A stretch of DNA of 64,000 bases from NCBI GenBank assembly GCA_009760855.2, contig WPIO01000320.1, forward strand, positions 15,001 to 79,000. Direction: 5' to 3'. The notes under the pieces were generated by a model. That model was not told the origin of the DNA and made no database searches. It saw only the letters and a list, made by a program, of their open reading frames with translations. Made by a program: the position numbers and the translations under genes. Numbering within the stretch: the stretch's first letter is position 1; each line of letters opens with the position of its first letter. Below, one piece after another: positions 1 through 10,990 of the stretch. The DNA comes from Cristatella mucedo (lineage: Eukaryota > Bryozoa > Phylactolaemata > Cristatellidae).

Positions 1-539
1 ATTGGTTATTGATAACGATTACAACTCCAGCACGCGAAAGCGAACTCAAATTTATTCAACCGAACGTAGAAAATGCCGTCAGAAACGGTGGATTTAAGCC
101 ATTCCTTCAAGTGTCGTCTTTTTGGGCGGATATCGCGATGTTAGAAGTAAATAGGCTACGTGTGATCTCAGGTACGGAATCGGTCGCCGCGTCCTGAGAC
201 TCTCCAAGCGAGGTTGGTTATACTATGAAGGTGAGCTTGTTTTTACTCCTCCGTGGCCGACTGCGACGGAAACGAGAGCGTAAGCGTTTCCTGGTGTGCT
301 CCAATCGCAGCAAATTGGCTTCCGCCGCCCGAAACATCAGATGTAAACTGCCGGTCTACGCACGCAAGATTCATGCTTAATTTTTTCATTTTATAATTCA
401 CTTCTAGTCACCCGCTTTGTCTTCGTGCGGTAGTTCAACGCGATGGCTGCATTCACTAATTTGATTCAGCAGGGTTAATGACCGGTGGCAGTTTTAAGTC
501 GCCAACCTGTAGTAGCCCGGCGCACAGCGATTTATCTCT
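1..539. other. unassigned sequence at window edge
   Basis: No convincing coding frame, splice-bounded exon or known repeat is visible. The segment leads into the composite repeat that starts near 540. Confidence 0.3.
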
Positions 540-800
540 TGAAGCTGTTTTATAAGCCCGACGCAGTCGAGTAAAAGTTTTCTTAAGTAAGCGCCACAAA
601 TTGAATTTATTTTTCTAAAATTTGATTTGCTTCAGTAAAGAATATAAAACCCACGAATGTGGCTTTAAGGCGAACGGTGTCGCGGGGCCCATATGAATGG
701 GGCTTAGAAGAATGACGTGGGCGTACGATCGTGCTTCTTTTGCAGCAAAGCAAATTGCCTAGAAAGAGATTGAGTTTTCTGAGGGCACTTTATCAAATTT
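540..800 (+). repeat. composite repeat C, 5' block, copy 1
   Basis: This block aligns by eye with 45300-45490. Shared strings include TCGAGTAAAAGTT, GTGGCTT(T/C)AAGGCGAAC and GAATGACGTGG, in the same order, ending at the same TTTGCAGC that starts a LINE family A 3' tail. I do not recognise the family. No coding frame is conserved between the copies. Confidence 0.6.
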
Positions 801-835
801 TATTAGTATTTAATATGTTATTATTATTGAAATAT
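725..835 (+). mobile_element. LINE family A 3' tail fragment
   Basis: The segment carries TTGCAGCA, then the family A stem-loop (TGCCTAGAAAGAGATTGAG with the complementary GAGGGCAC), then an ATT-rich tail. Only the last ~100 bp of the element are present, as expected of 5'-truncated target-primed reverse transcription. Confidence 0.7.
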
Positions 836-1830
836 ATGAGGTCGCCCATACGTTTTATAGCGAACGCAGTCTCCAGGACTGAACCCGTTACACCCGCGAG
901 TCAACGGCAGTCGCACTAATGCGACGTATGAAGTATCGCGCTCTGGGTCAGCCCGGCGGCCGCGACAAAGGCCTCAGATTAGATTGCGGTCTTCCCATTC
1001 GAATGAGCGGCGCCAGACATTCCCTCTCGGTAGGGGCGTGACGTCAGCGTGCGACGTAACGCGGTGCGTTACGTACTCTGGACAAGCGAAGATGCTCGAG
1101 CAGCGAGACCTTGAGCAGTTTGCTCGGCGGCCGCCGGCCTCGCATGCAAATTAGCCTCCCGTCCGAAGAGATCACAGATTCGTAGGACGACTGTCGAGCG
1201 AGCACTGGGCAGAGCACACTGGCGGCCGCCAAGCGACGAAGCGTAAACCGTCTAGTCACGAGGCCGCTACTGCGTCCAAGTGTCACGCGCTGTCGAGGGT
1301 CTCTTAAATGTCATTCCTTGCCATCCCCGCGGCCACAGACAGCTGGAAAAGATGTGCCGCAGTCGGTAGCAGGAGAGTAGATGTAGTATGTAACCATTCT
1401 TATTCTTCATGGCCGGCTGCCGTTTTTATTTCCTGTCTGACCTCAACGTTTACTATATTACTGTAGTGCTATAAGCCTTTCTACCGCCATCAGGCCCTAT
1501 TGCTAACGACGTCAGCCATTATGTTGCGGCTGAGGCGGCCCCGGATCGGAGCACTTGCTGAAGCTATTCTGGTGACGCATAAACCGAATCGTCAGAATCT
1601 CGCCAGCCCCATCAGCTGTACCCCCATTCTTCGGCGGCGCCTGTTATGCGAGTGCCGCGATAAACCGCGATCCGCGTGTTCAGTGTCCCCCTAAATTGTA
1701 CCGGCTAAATGAATGACGTAGCTTCGCGGAGAGAGACATCACAGCACTCCAAGTGAAACGTACGCAGTCTAAGGATTTACGTGAAGAAAAAATAAAAGCC
1801 TGAAAATAAATGACCGAAATGGCCTTTAGG
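836..1830. repeat. composite repeat C, middle part, partly GC-rich
   Basis: The stretch is GC-rich and CpG-rich at about 950-1310. Around 1040-1075 (GTGCGACGTAACGCGGTGCG) and 1725-1830 it resembles 46040-46080 and 46195-46340, so it continues the duplicated block. The short open frames here are not conserved and I see no gene. Confidence 0.4.
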
Positions 1831-2454
1831 GTTTCCCTATTTTACCTGCACTCGCCTCGGTCATGTAGCTGATACGCCACGTGCTCACCACAGCAGGCAG
1901 GTAATGCTATGCTTGGTACCCAATCAGCAGTTGCAGACACACCTTTATTGGACAGAGCGTCGCTTTAAGGTCGTCCGCTGGCTCCAAAAGCTCTGGATGC
2001 GGAGGTCCTAGACTCACTTCCACCGATTTTAGGCAAAGGCTTATAACAATAAATAGTATTATTATAATTACAATGCATAACACGCCCACAGATAGCTCAA
2101 TCGCTGTCTAGGCAATTTACAATTGCTGAAGAAGAACGATCGAAGGGTTAGTGTCAGCATGCTCAATAAGTAACAAGAATAACACGGTTAAGGGTTGACA
2201 TGCCCAGGGTCAGCATGCAAGTATGGTTGCTCTTGGCTTTGCCCTTGAATAAACGGTATCGCTAAGGTCTGGGAACGAAATGAGTGCAGAGAAATTCTTT
2301 GATAATTAATAGGTGGGGTGGGGTGGAGTTAGCGAGTCACCAACATTGAGGTGTCTATTGTCTGTTGTTAGCGTAATAGCACTGGCTTTTGGTCTTAATT
2401 ATTTATACGAAATACTAAATTTGGATTCTGTGAGCGTATATTAATGTGATAAGC
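1831..2454. repeat. composite repeat C, continuation, copy 1
   Basis: It aligns with 48010-48960: the CACTCGCCTCGGTCATGTAG region, then GCTTGGTACCCAATCAGC, a short family B-like piece near 2005-2025, a family A 3' region on the minus strand, then TTAGCGAGTCACCAAC. Copy 2 holds extra LINE and SINE insertions that are absent here. Confidence 0.6.
2045..2250 (-). mobile_element. LINE family A 3'UTR and tail fragment
   Basis: Read on the minus strand it has the family A 3'UTR (CATGCTGACCCTGGGCATGT), a degraded stem-loop and an ATT-rich tail at the low-coordinate end. The stem is poorly preserved, so this is an old copy. The same fragment recurs at 48215-48395. Confidence 0.55.
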
Positions 2455-2620
2455 TGGAAGTGCCATTTCTATTCCCTCAAGTTATCTGTCGCCGCGCGGG
2501 GGCCCCCCCCCCCCGCAGAAGTTCGCCAGACCTCGTGACGGATTGCACTGGCATTTGTCTGAATTTCATTTGTTGAGACTGTTACAACGCTAGAAGTTGA
2601 GAGTGCACTAATGACGGTAG

Positions 2621-2768
2621 CTGGTTTGGTCTAGCGGTTAAGCTGCTCGCCCCGACCAAGGTCTGACTGAGGTCGTGGGCTCGAGCCCCGAGGCATAAGT
2701 GAAGCGCCTGAATAGAGATTAAGTTCTCTTGGGGCGCTATATAAATGAATTTTATTTATTTATATTTA
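2621..2768 (+). mobile_element. tRNA-derived SINE with LINE-A-type tail
   Basis: A pol III box A (TGGTCTAGCGG, 2627-2637) matches the TRGYNNANNNG consensus. A box B-like GGCTCGAGCCC lies at 2678-2688. The 3' end (2702-2740) folds as AGCGCC/GGCGCT with an inner AGAGA/TCTCT, the same stem-loop as LINE family A, then TTTATTTATTTA. Unit 2 preserves the empty site (4250-4270), and TAGCTG flanks both ends as a probable target-site duplication. Confidence 0.85.
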
Positions 2769-3057
2769 GCTGCCTATAACTTGCTAATGTTATTACTAAT
2801 TAATCTAAGAGATAGAATTATTTATGATAAGATTAAACTAGAAGATCTCATGGTCCATACGATGACCAATTTAGTATAGGTGCAGGGCACAGTCGAAGCT
2901 CCGTTGGTGCAAAGCAGGAGGGTCAATATTTGGCTCGAGAAGCTGGAAACCATGATTTCACGCTAGACCAATAAACAGCTTCCCGTCGGCTTTGAAGGTA
3001 TAGATAGAGGGCTTGAACCCTGCAGCTCATGTGTAAGACCAAAGGTCGTCATTAAGA

Positions 3058-3600
3058 AATTTGCTGCCATCCTTGTGTATTTCATCAATACATGCAGCAA
3101 GTGAGTTGATAAAATTTAAGGTGCTCGAAGGCTGGAAGGGATCAAAGGTACAACTGAGTGTTATCCGCATATAGGTGAAAGCCTAGATTGTGCTTGGCCA
3201 TCACATCAGCAAGAGGGAGAGTATAAACCGTGAAAAGAACCGGACCTAGCATGGAACCCTGAGGTACTCCATATTTCAGAGGTACCTCAGATGATCTTTG
3301 TCTATTCACGTCAATACTCTGGAGTCTCCCACTGAGATAGAACCTGAACCACGGCTGAGCAGTTTCAGTGATGCCCAGGCGAGATGAGAGGTGCTCTAGA
3401 AGGACTTTGTGATCGATGTTGTCAAAAGCTGCCGAAAGATCGAGCAAAACAAGCAGAGACACTCTACCCATGTCTGCATTCCTAAGTATGTTGTTGTATA
3501 CCCTAATCAATGTTGTCTCTGTGGAGTGATTAGCTCTAAAGCCAGACTGGAACTTACTGGCAAGGTGTGAGGTTTTGATATATGAGTTCGATATGTAGAG
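3058..3600 (-). mobile_element. LINE family A reverse-transcriptase fragment
   Basis: A 122-residue frame covers the central RT of a CR1/L2-type LINE: an LLDLSAAFD motif A, GVPQGSMLGPVLF, then the active-site region. The active site reads YADN instead of YADD, so the second catalytic aspartate is lost. Both ends are truncated; the low-coordinate end abuts the repeat at 3057 where unit 2 still has about 1 kb more LINE. It is dead sequence. Confidence 0.85.
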
Positions 3601-3719
3601 GGAGGGGTCACCCTATTCGGTCGGCCTAATTGTTGCAGTAGTTTTGCTGGTTGGCTTGATAGAATCCTTCGGTGCTTAAGCTGTCTTTTTTATTTTCCCT
3701 AATTGCATTGCTCATACAA

Positions 3720-3873
3720 GATGGATGCTTCAACTTCTCGGCTGCTGGATACTGACTTAGGTGCTCTCGTTGATCTTTTTCAGTCTCGGCTGTGGCTAAA
3801 TGATTTTTCCAACATACGAACTCTTTCAGCTGCCCATAGCGGTCATCGCAGTGGGTTTTCTTGCAGATGGTAG
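3720..3873 (+). other. short open frame conserved in both duplication units
   Basis: A 50-codon frame starts MDASTSRLLDTDLGALVDL and reaches a stop. Its counterpart at 6217-6370 keeps start, frame and length with a few substitutions. I do not recognise it. Both copies derive from one duplication, so conservation is weak evidence for function. It could be a piece of an element's 5' region. Confidence 0.2.
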
Positions 3874-4120
3874 GATGGAACTGACATACATTTCATATTA
3901 CTGACCGTAGGTATGTATGCAGGTCAGCATTGTGGTCGTTGGGCATTTAGAGTGAGAGCTTGTAATTCTGCTGACAGAGATGGCAAGTAAGCAGGATAAG
4001 CTACCACACAGTTGTGAGAAAATCTAATAACTGTTCGGTGTGTCATCATAATCTTCTATCATGAATCATCTGACATGACCACATTTAAAAAGAAGCTTTA
4101 AACGAACCTGTTTGTATTTT

Positions 4121-6612
4121 CCATTCCCTGAAGTTATGTGTTGCTCCTGCCCACTCAGAGGTTCGCCAGACCTCATGACGGATTGCACTGGCGTTTGCCT
4201 GAATTTCATTTGTTGAGACTGTTACAACCCTAGAAGTTGAGTGTGCACTAATCACGGCAGCTGCCTAGAACCTGCTAATGTTATTACTAATTAATCTAAG
4301 ATATAGAATTATTTATGATAAGATTAATCTAGAAGATCTCATGGTCCATAAGATGACCAATTTAGCACTGGTGCAGGCCGCAGTCGATCTCCGTTGGTGC
4401 AAAGCGGGAGGCTCGACATTCGGCTCGAGAAACCAGTAACCACGATTTCACGCTAGACCACTGAAATGGCTTCTTGTAGGCTTTGATGACAAGATAGTGG
4501 GCTTAAGCCCTGAAGTTCATGTGTAAGGCCAAAGGTCGTCATTAAGTTCAACTAAAATGCCTAAATGATAAAGCACCGTCAGAGAACTAAATCTCTCTCT
4601 AGGCGCTTTATATTGGCTGCAAAGGGAAATGCGATTGAATCGTGAGTAATATCATGCTTGATAAACAAAGACAATGAATAACATGGTTAGGGGTGAAATG
4701 CACAGGGTCAGCATGCAAATGTGGTTAGTGGCAGCATGCACAGTGTCAGCACGCATAAGCACATGAAGGACGAATCACATAGACCCATTAAATGCTGTCC
4801 TCAATAGGTGTGTCTTTAAGTTCTTTTTAAATGTGGTCGGGTCGGGGGGGCTGTTCTGACGCAGGTTGGGAGGGAGTTCAAGGCTTTGGGAGCATACAAA
4901 CTAAACGCTCTGCCTCCAAAGGATTTGAGATTTGTACGAGGTATTGGTAGACTATTGGATTCCGAAAAGCGGTGGTACGATGCTTGGCCTGGTGCGGGAG
5001 TAGATCTGACAGATAGGCTGAAGCCAAAGAATGAAGGGCCCTAAAATTCAGCGACAAAACCTTGAAGTCAATCCGTTGCTTGACTGGTAGCCAGTGCAGG
5101 TCGGCGAGAAGTGGAGTAATGTGGCAACTGCGACATTCACGACAGACGAGCCTAGCTGCAGAGTTTTGCACCAGCTGCAATCGCCTGATCGTAAATGCTG
5201 GTAGGCCAGTAAGCAGTGAGTTGCAGAAGTCGAGACGGGATGTCACGAATGCACGGACCGACCTGGACGTGGTATCCTTATCTAAACAAACCAGAATTTT
5301 AGCAGTGTTCTGAAGCTGAAAATAGGCAGGTTTGACTGATATGCATAGCTGATATGGTCGTGTAACGAGTGGTCGCTTTGGAATATGACACCTAGATTTC
5401 GAGCTGATTCCACAGGAGATATGCTGGCAGAGCCGATTTTGAGCGTCAGCTTTTATAATTTGTGAATCACACTGGGTTTGCCCATAACTAGTAAGTTAGT
5501 TTTATCATCGTTTATTTTTAGAAATTTTGCTGCCATCCATGTGTGGATGTCATCAATACATGGAGCAAGTGAGTTGAGAGAATGTGAGGTGCTCGAAGGC
5601 TGGGAGGGATAAAAGCAAAGGTACAACTGAATGGCATCTGCATAGAAGTGAAAGCCTAGATTGTGCTTGGCAATCACATAAGCAAGAGGCAGAGTATAAA
5701 CCATGAAAAGAACAGGACCTTGCATTGAGCCTTTTTTTAATTTATTGCATTAGCCCTGAGGTACCCCATATTTCACTGGTACCTCAGATGATCTTTGTCC
5801 ATTTACGTCAATACTCTGGAGTCTCCCACTGAGAGAGGACCTGAACCACTGCAGAGCAGTGCCAGTGATGCCCAAGCGAGATGAGATGCGCTCTAGAAGA
5901 GATTTGTGATTAATGGGATCAAATGGTGCCGAAAGATCAAGCAAAACAAGCAGAGACACTCTACCAATGTGTGCATTCCTAAGTAGGTCGTTGTATACCC
6001 TAAGCAATGCTGACTCTGTAGAGTGATTAGCTCTAAAGCCAGACTGGAACTTACTGGCAAGGTGTGATGTTTCGATATATGAGTTCAATATGTACAGGGA
6101 GGGGTCACCCTATTCGGTCGGCCTAATTGCTGCAGCAGTATTGCTGGTCGGCTTGATAGAATCCTTCTGTGCTTAAGCTGTCTCTTTTATTTTCCGTAAT
6201 TGCATATCTCATACAAGATGGATGCTACAACTTCTCGGCTTCTTGATACTGTCTTAGATGCTCTCGTTGATCTTTTTCAGTCTCGGCTGTGGCTAAATGA
6301 TTTTTCCAACATACGAACTCTTTCAGCTGCCCATAGCGGTCATCGCAGTGGGTTTTCTCGCACATGGTAGGAAGGAGCTGACATAAATTTCATGTTACTG
6401 ACCGTATGTATGTATGCAGGCCAGCCTTTTGGTCGTTGGGCATTTAGAGTGAGAGCCTGTAATTCTGCTGAAAGTGATGGCAAGTTAGCAGGATGACCTA
6501 CCATGCAGTTGTGATAAAATCTAATAACTGTTTGGTGTGTCATCATAATATTCTATCATAAATCATCTGACATGACCACATTTAAAAAGAAGCTTAAAAT
6601 GAACCTGTTTGT
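4121..6612. repeat. tandem duplication unit 2
   Basis: This is the second copy of 2455-4120, colinear and similar throughout. It lacks the SINE of unit 1 and retains a longer minus-strand family A LINE. The copies differ by many substitutions and indels, so the duplication is not recent. Confidence 0.75.
4555..6110 (-). mobile_element. LINE family A, 3' half with RT
   Basis: Read on the minus strand this runs from the RT fingers (FQSGFRANHSTESALLR, near 6050) through motif A (LLDLSAPFD), the C-terminal region (residues ...TIRRLQLVQNSAARLVC..., 4878-5246), the 3'UTR and the stem-loop (4570-4615). The active site is altered to YADA, about 24 bp rich in T interrupt the GVPQG motif (5729-5752), and several frameshifts break the frame. 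It is a CR1/L2-group reverse-transcriptase pseudogene, truncated 5' of the RT. Confidence 0.85.
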
Positions 6613-6800
6613 TACAGCATTTGGTAGGTGTTGGTGATATGCTCTTCGCCTAAATGTAACTGCTTACACTAATCCTGCTGCTTGAGGGTGTTTTCACCAA
6701 ACGCTTGGTGATGCTTTCTATTCAGCATCGGTAAAGTGCCTAGAAATAGATGCAGTTTTTTGAAATTGCTATACAGATATATTAATCTTATTATTATTAT
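6571..6800 (+). mobile_element. LINE family A 3' fragment
   Basis: The segment has the ORF-end string GACCACATTTAAAAAGAAGC, a degraded 3'UTR, then GTAAAGTGCCTAGAAA, a poorly preserved stem-loop and an ATTATTATT tail. Its first 40 bp also occur at 4072-4112 in duplication unit 1, so the insertion preceded the duplication. Confidence 0.65.
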
Positions 6801-7205
6801 CTAGCAATGACAGTACGAATAACATGGTTATATGTGACATGCTTAGGGTCAACCTGCAGGTATGGTTACTGACAGCATGCACTGTGTTAGTAAAAGTAAG
6901 CACACAAGGCACGAATCGCAATGACCCACTATAGCTGTGACAAATAGGTGCATTTGTGGCTTTTATTAAATATCGTTTGGCCAGTGGAAATTGTGACATC
7001 AGTCGGGCACGGATTTCAGGCTTTGGAAGCGTTGAACTAAAGGTACTGTCCAAATAAGGTTTGAGGATCGTACGAGGTGTTGGTATATGATTTGATTTAG
7101 AAAGGCAGACGGTACACAACCTAGCCAGTGAGAGGTAGTTGTGATATGCTGCACCCAGAAAATAAACAGACTTAACAGTAAGTTAGTGCCACTGAGTTGC
7201 GTCGT
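6795..7205 (-). mobile_element. LINE family A C-terminal and 3'UTR fragment
   Basis: On the minus strand it reads from the end of the RT ORF (around 7030-7110) through the 3'UTR (ATGCTGTCAGTAACCATACC region) to about 6800. It abuts the opposite-strand copy ending at 6800, giving a tail-to-tail pair. No open frame is preserved. Confidence 0.6.
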
Positions 7206-8382
7206 CAACGTAAGCTTCTGTGATCCACATTTAGATCACTTCATTGCGATAAGTTTTGTCTCCTCACTGGAATAATCAGTCCGAAGGGTTTTCTAAATAC
7301 TGCCATCTTTGGGGACCCCATATGCAAAAACCACATATTCTTGTGCATGCTTGCCTAATGCTAGTCGGCACCACAACTGTGAGCCTGTTAACTGATATCA
7401 CCCCGTTTCCAGCCTCAACGCCATTCAAGATTAAGCCAAGACTCCCGTGTGCACAATTGCTTTCTAGTAATAACGTGCAAACACTGTGGAGCTTCTATTC
7501 GTGTAACCTGTTGCTATCGCCAATTAGAGATTTTTACCCTACGTAATTTTTGGCAGAGGCAGGAAATTGTATCGTACTTCGGATAATTCCGTTGGTCTTA
7601 CTATGTGCAACTTGCCTATTTCCGTGTAATAGTGATCGCCAAGAAATGTGTTACCTTGTAGTGACTGATAAGGTTCAAACGACCGTTTGGTAGTGTTTGG
7701 AGAGCAGCCGGTTTGAACACGATTACCTTTTCCTACATCTGCTACTTTTCATATGGGACAAGCTGTCCGTCCTTAGATGGCACATGGAGGTGCATAAGCA
7801 AGAAGGTGTACCAGGTTTCGTTTTCTTTGCTCGTTTTAGCGAGAGCTGCTGAATATCACTGAGAACAAGGAGCTAACTACCCTTCCTCCATCCATATGCC
7901 AGCTGCACGGTCTGAAAATGATTTATGCTTCTCGATGAGGCCTCACCAAACTGCCGGACAGCTTCGAAAGCACGGACTTGGTAATAGCAGAAGTATAATT
8001 TGTGCTTGGGTTTTTGAAGCATGTTTTAAACGAGGCAATGCTGTTGCTTAGTGAGTCGTGTGCACTTTGATGCCGTGTGAGTTCAGTTTTAACAGTGTCT
8101 TTTGCAATGAAGAAGAAGTGTTGAAGTGGCAGCTTAGAAATTTTTGTAATGCTTAGCGACACAAAACTGCTAAGGAGTAGCAAAACCAGAAATACCGATT
8201 CCCCCATAGAGGCATGAAACTGTCAGTCGTTTGCTATTGTTTATTTTAGAGAATTACCATAGACTACTTGACCTGCACTGATAGTTGGCTTAAGCAAAAT
8301 CTTAAACTAAAGGCATTGTATTCCATCAATTCTGACAACGTAAAATTTGATTTTGCTTTAGCACTGAAAGCCATGGTTAATG
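7206..8382. other. stretch without recognised gene or repeat
   Basis: Only short unsupported frames are present on both strands. I see no splice-bounded exon and no similarity to the LINE or SINE families of the window. Confidence 0.3.
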
Positions 8383-8511
8383 CTTTTAGCATCTGGTAGG
8401 TCCTTGTGGTTCGTTCTTCGTGTGCATGTACCTGCTTGCACTATGCCTGCTGCTTTCGGATTTTACCTCCAAACATTCGGTAATGCTTTCTTATCGGTGT
8501 CCGTAAAGTGC

Positions 8512-8597
<86 letters not shown>

Positions 8598-8640
8598 GTC
8601 TGAGGGTGCTATACAAATGTATTATTATTACTATAACTTT
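8383..8640 (+). mobile_element. LINE family A 3'UTR and tail carrying a GA microsatellite
   Basis: The first part matches the family 3'UTR (TTAGCATCTGGTAGGTCCTT). GTAAAGTGCCC opens the stem-loop, but its AGAGA core is replaced by (AG)n at 8514-8595. GAGGGTGCTATACAAATG closes it and ATTATTATT follows. The microsatellite therefore sits inside the LINE stem-loop. Confidence 0.8.
8514..8595. repeat. (AG)n microsatellite
   Basis: An uninterrupted AG dinucleotide array of about 41 units. The Arg-Glu and Leu-Ser frames through it are artefacts of the repeat. Confidence 0.98.
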
Positions 8641-8659
8641 CTTATTATTTGTACTGCCT

Positions 8660-8760
8660 TTTTTCAGGTGCATCACCTAGGTCTCGCACCCGACCTCACG
8701 ATCTAGTCCTGACCTTTGTCGGGGCAACAGCTTAACTGCTTGGTCAATAGTATGAACTCG
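8660..8760 (-). mobile_element. tRNA-derived SINE head fragment
   Basis: Read on the minus strand this shows a TTGACCAAGCAGTTAAGCTG box A region and TGCGAGACC near box B, like the other SINEs of the window. The tail is missing. It lies 20 bp beyond a LINE family A tail. Confidence 0.55.
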
Positions 8761-9529
8761 GGTGCTACGTTGGTACAGTTAGACGAATTTTTCTTTGCAG
8801 TCAAAAAGAGCTGTTTGAGTCACGGCACATTGCATTTTCTTGTGACTAACCGAGTCTAAGAAGTATCGAAATCTAAAAACATTCGTTCCGGCAAAGGTGA
8901 TATGAAGCTGGCAGTCGTTCGCGTGAGCAATGTATAGAACAGTTGAATGCATCCAATAACTTTACGGTTTCTTAACGCAATTTAAGGAATTCAGTTTAGA
9001 ATTTTAGCTGAAAATAATTTTAAAACGCTTTCATTTCTACACTATATTGAAATATTTTTTTATGACACGTAATCTTAGTCCTTGACGTTAGGCCTATGTG
9101 AGATTTGAAAAGAAACGTAAATTTTTTTGAAGAAGGATCGATCATAAATACTGAACTCGCTTGCTTAATTTCTTGCTTATAGTGTTATACTTGTTTTTCA
9201 AGGGAGGGCACCGTTTTAAGAGAATTTTAGCATAGAAATGCCGAAAGTGTGCTAAGAGAGCTACTGCTCAGACGTCACGTTTCATGCTGTGCGAGCTGCA
9301 CTAGTTATCTGAGGTTTACTGAACTTGAAAGTCCTATATGATGCAAAGGTACCAGTGCAAAGTACTATCAGTTACCTCAAATTTGTGAGTGCCATTATAC
9401 TGTGTCCAAAATGTCTAGACCAGCAGTCTTACTGTGACTTACAAGCGATAAGGACGAATCAAGTATATTCTAGAAAGCTTCGTAGTAAGTGTTTACGGCT
9501 GGTTACCAACAAGTTATATTCTGATGTAA
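8761..9529. other. AT-rich stretch, nothing recognised
   Basis: I see no exon, RNA gene or repeat family here. The longest plus-strand frame (9325-9573) runs into the following LINE 3'UTR and is not credible as a gene. Confidence 0.3.
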
Positions 9530-9695
9530 ACATGCTGACCCTGGGCATGTCGCCCCTAACCGTGTTATTCTAGTTTATCAAGCATGATACCACTTACCAT
9601 TCGACGGTGTTCCCTTTGCAGCAAATGTAAAGTGCCTAGAAAGAGATTGAGTTTTCTGAGGGTGCTTTATCAAGTGTATTATTATTAATAACATT
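9530..9695 (+). mobile_element. LINE family A 3'UTR and tail
   Basis: The copy begins in CATGCTGACCCTGGGCATGT and runs through TTTGCAGCAAATG and a well-preserved stem-loop (GTGCCTAGAAAGAGATTGAG ... GAGGGTGC) to an ATTATTATTAAT tail. Confidence 0.85.
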
Positions 9696-10149
9696 AGTAA
9701 AAGGTGAGAAGCTAATGAAGCTCTAAAGCCGAGGCGTGGCTGGCCTTAGGAAGTCACCAGGACGAAAGGCACCAGGTGCCCTCTCAGTCTGCTCTGCTGC
9801 AGCCGAGCCAAAGCTCTGGTAGCTTACTTCCAGCGTGGACAAGCCAAGCTGCTTTTGAAACTTTGGGCATCTCTCAGCCCATGTGAACCGGAGATACAGC
9901 ATTTTTTCCACAGCATGGAGAAAATTTAAGGTACAACTTGACATGCAACCAAATCCCTATAGCGAGAATAAGTTCGTCATTTAGGACCCTGTGTGTATTC
10001 AGCCAACTAGACCTGCAGCTAATGCCATCTTATGCCGTGCACCATTTTTCGGATGATACCGTCATGAGTTAAATCAAATTTACACTACATAATTGAATTC
10101 ATTACAAGAATATAGCGCTAAATGTCAGCCAAAGCACAAAGTCCCTGAG

Positions 10150-10385
10150 ATTCGTTCTTAATGAGCTCAGGCATGTTAATATTGTGCATGCTGCCACTAA
10201 CCATCTTTGTTTGCTGACTCAGTGCATGTCACATCTAACCATATTATTGTTGTTGGCATCGTGTTTGCTATTACTTAAGATACGATCATTCTTCTTTGAC
10301 AGCATATTTCCAGTACCTAGAAAGATAGGTTCTCTGAATGGCTATGCAAATTGATTTTGGTTATAATTATTTTTTATTCACCTAT
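10150..10385 (+). mobile_element. LINE family A 3'UTR, diverged
   Basis: Recognisable pieces are TGTGCATGCTGCCACTAACC, then a diverged stem-loop at about 10315-10350 (AGTACCTAGAAAGATAGGTT) and an AT-rich tail. The stem is imperfect, consistent with an old copy. Confidence 0.65.
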
Positions 10386-10889
10386 ATTCTAGGTTTATAC
10401 ATGCTGAGATCGTTGGTAAGAAAGTGAAGACAAGCCATAAGCTTGATAAAGTCGCAGTAATTCGGAAGTTAATAGGGATGACCATGATATCCTGCTCATA
10501 AGGTGGCTGCTAGTTTAACACCGTAAGGGAACAGAAGGAAAAGCGATTCAGCAGTTCAATAATTACTGGTAATATTGATTACATCAATATGGCGAATGGT
10601 CTTCTCTACTTGAAAGCCCGATGCTAGAGACTAGTAGCGGATATCTCCTGCTATTATGGTATAGGTTGCTTTGAATGCGTCCTTTTTATATAGATTTCTG
10701 GATTCGTAAAAAGTGTCTTTATTCTATTGCCAACATGGTACGGTTTTGCCCAGAAGAAAATGTAGGGATCAAAGTGACTGAATGAATGGAATAGATAAAA
10801 ATCATGCAAATCCAGATTCGCCCAGCGATAAATACCCAGAGGCTCTCTGGGGCAGACTCAACACCAGAACACATGAACATCCAGACTCA

Positions 10890-10990
10890 CCATTCATTCG
10901 TGTTTCCCTTTGCAGCAAATGTAAAGTGCCTAGAAAGAGATTGAGTTCTCTGAGGTCGCTTTATCAAGTGCATTATTATTAGTATTATTA
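10890..10990 (+). mobile_element. LINE family A 3' tail
   Basis: The copy starts in TTTCCCTTTGCAGCAAATG, then the stem-loop and a short ATTATTAGTATT tail. Only about 100 bp are present. Confidence 0.8.

Larger units (their letters stand above)
2455..4120. repeat. tandem duplication unit 1
   Basis: This unit is followed directly by a second copy (4121-6612). Both begin with a CTATTCCCTCAAGTTATCTG-like string and end with GACATGACCACATTTAAAAA. Unit 1 differs by a SINE insertion (2621-2768) and by lacking about 0.97 kb of LINE sequence that unit 2 keeps (about 4546-5520). A third partial copy of the left part lies at 48965-49390. Confidence 0.75.

Noticed and set aside
2621-2700. A true tRNA gene
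   Set aside because: Boxes A and B are present but the cloverleaf is incomplete and a LINE-type tail follows, so it is a SINE.
8380-8706. Open frames rich in Arg-Glu or Leu-Ser
   Set aside because: They are translations of the (AG)n microsatellite.
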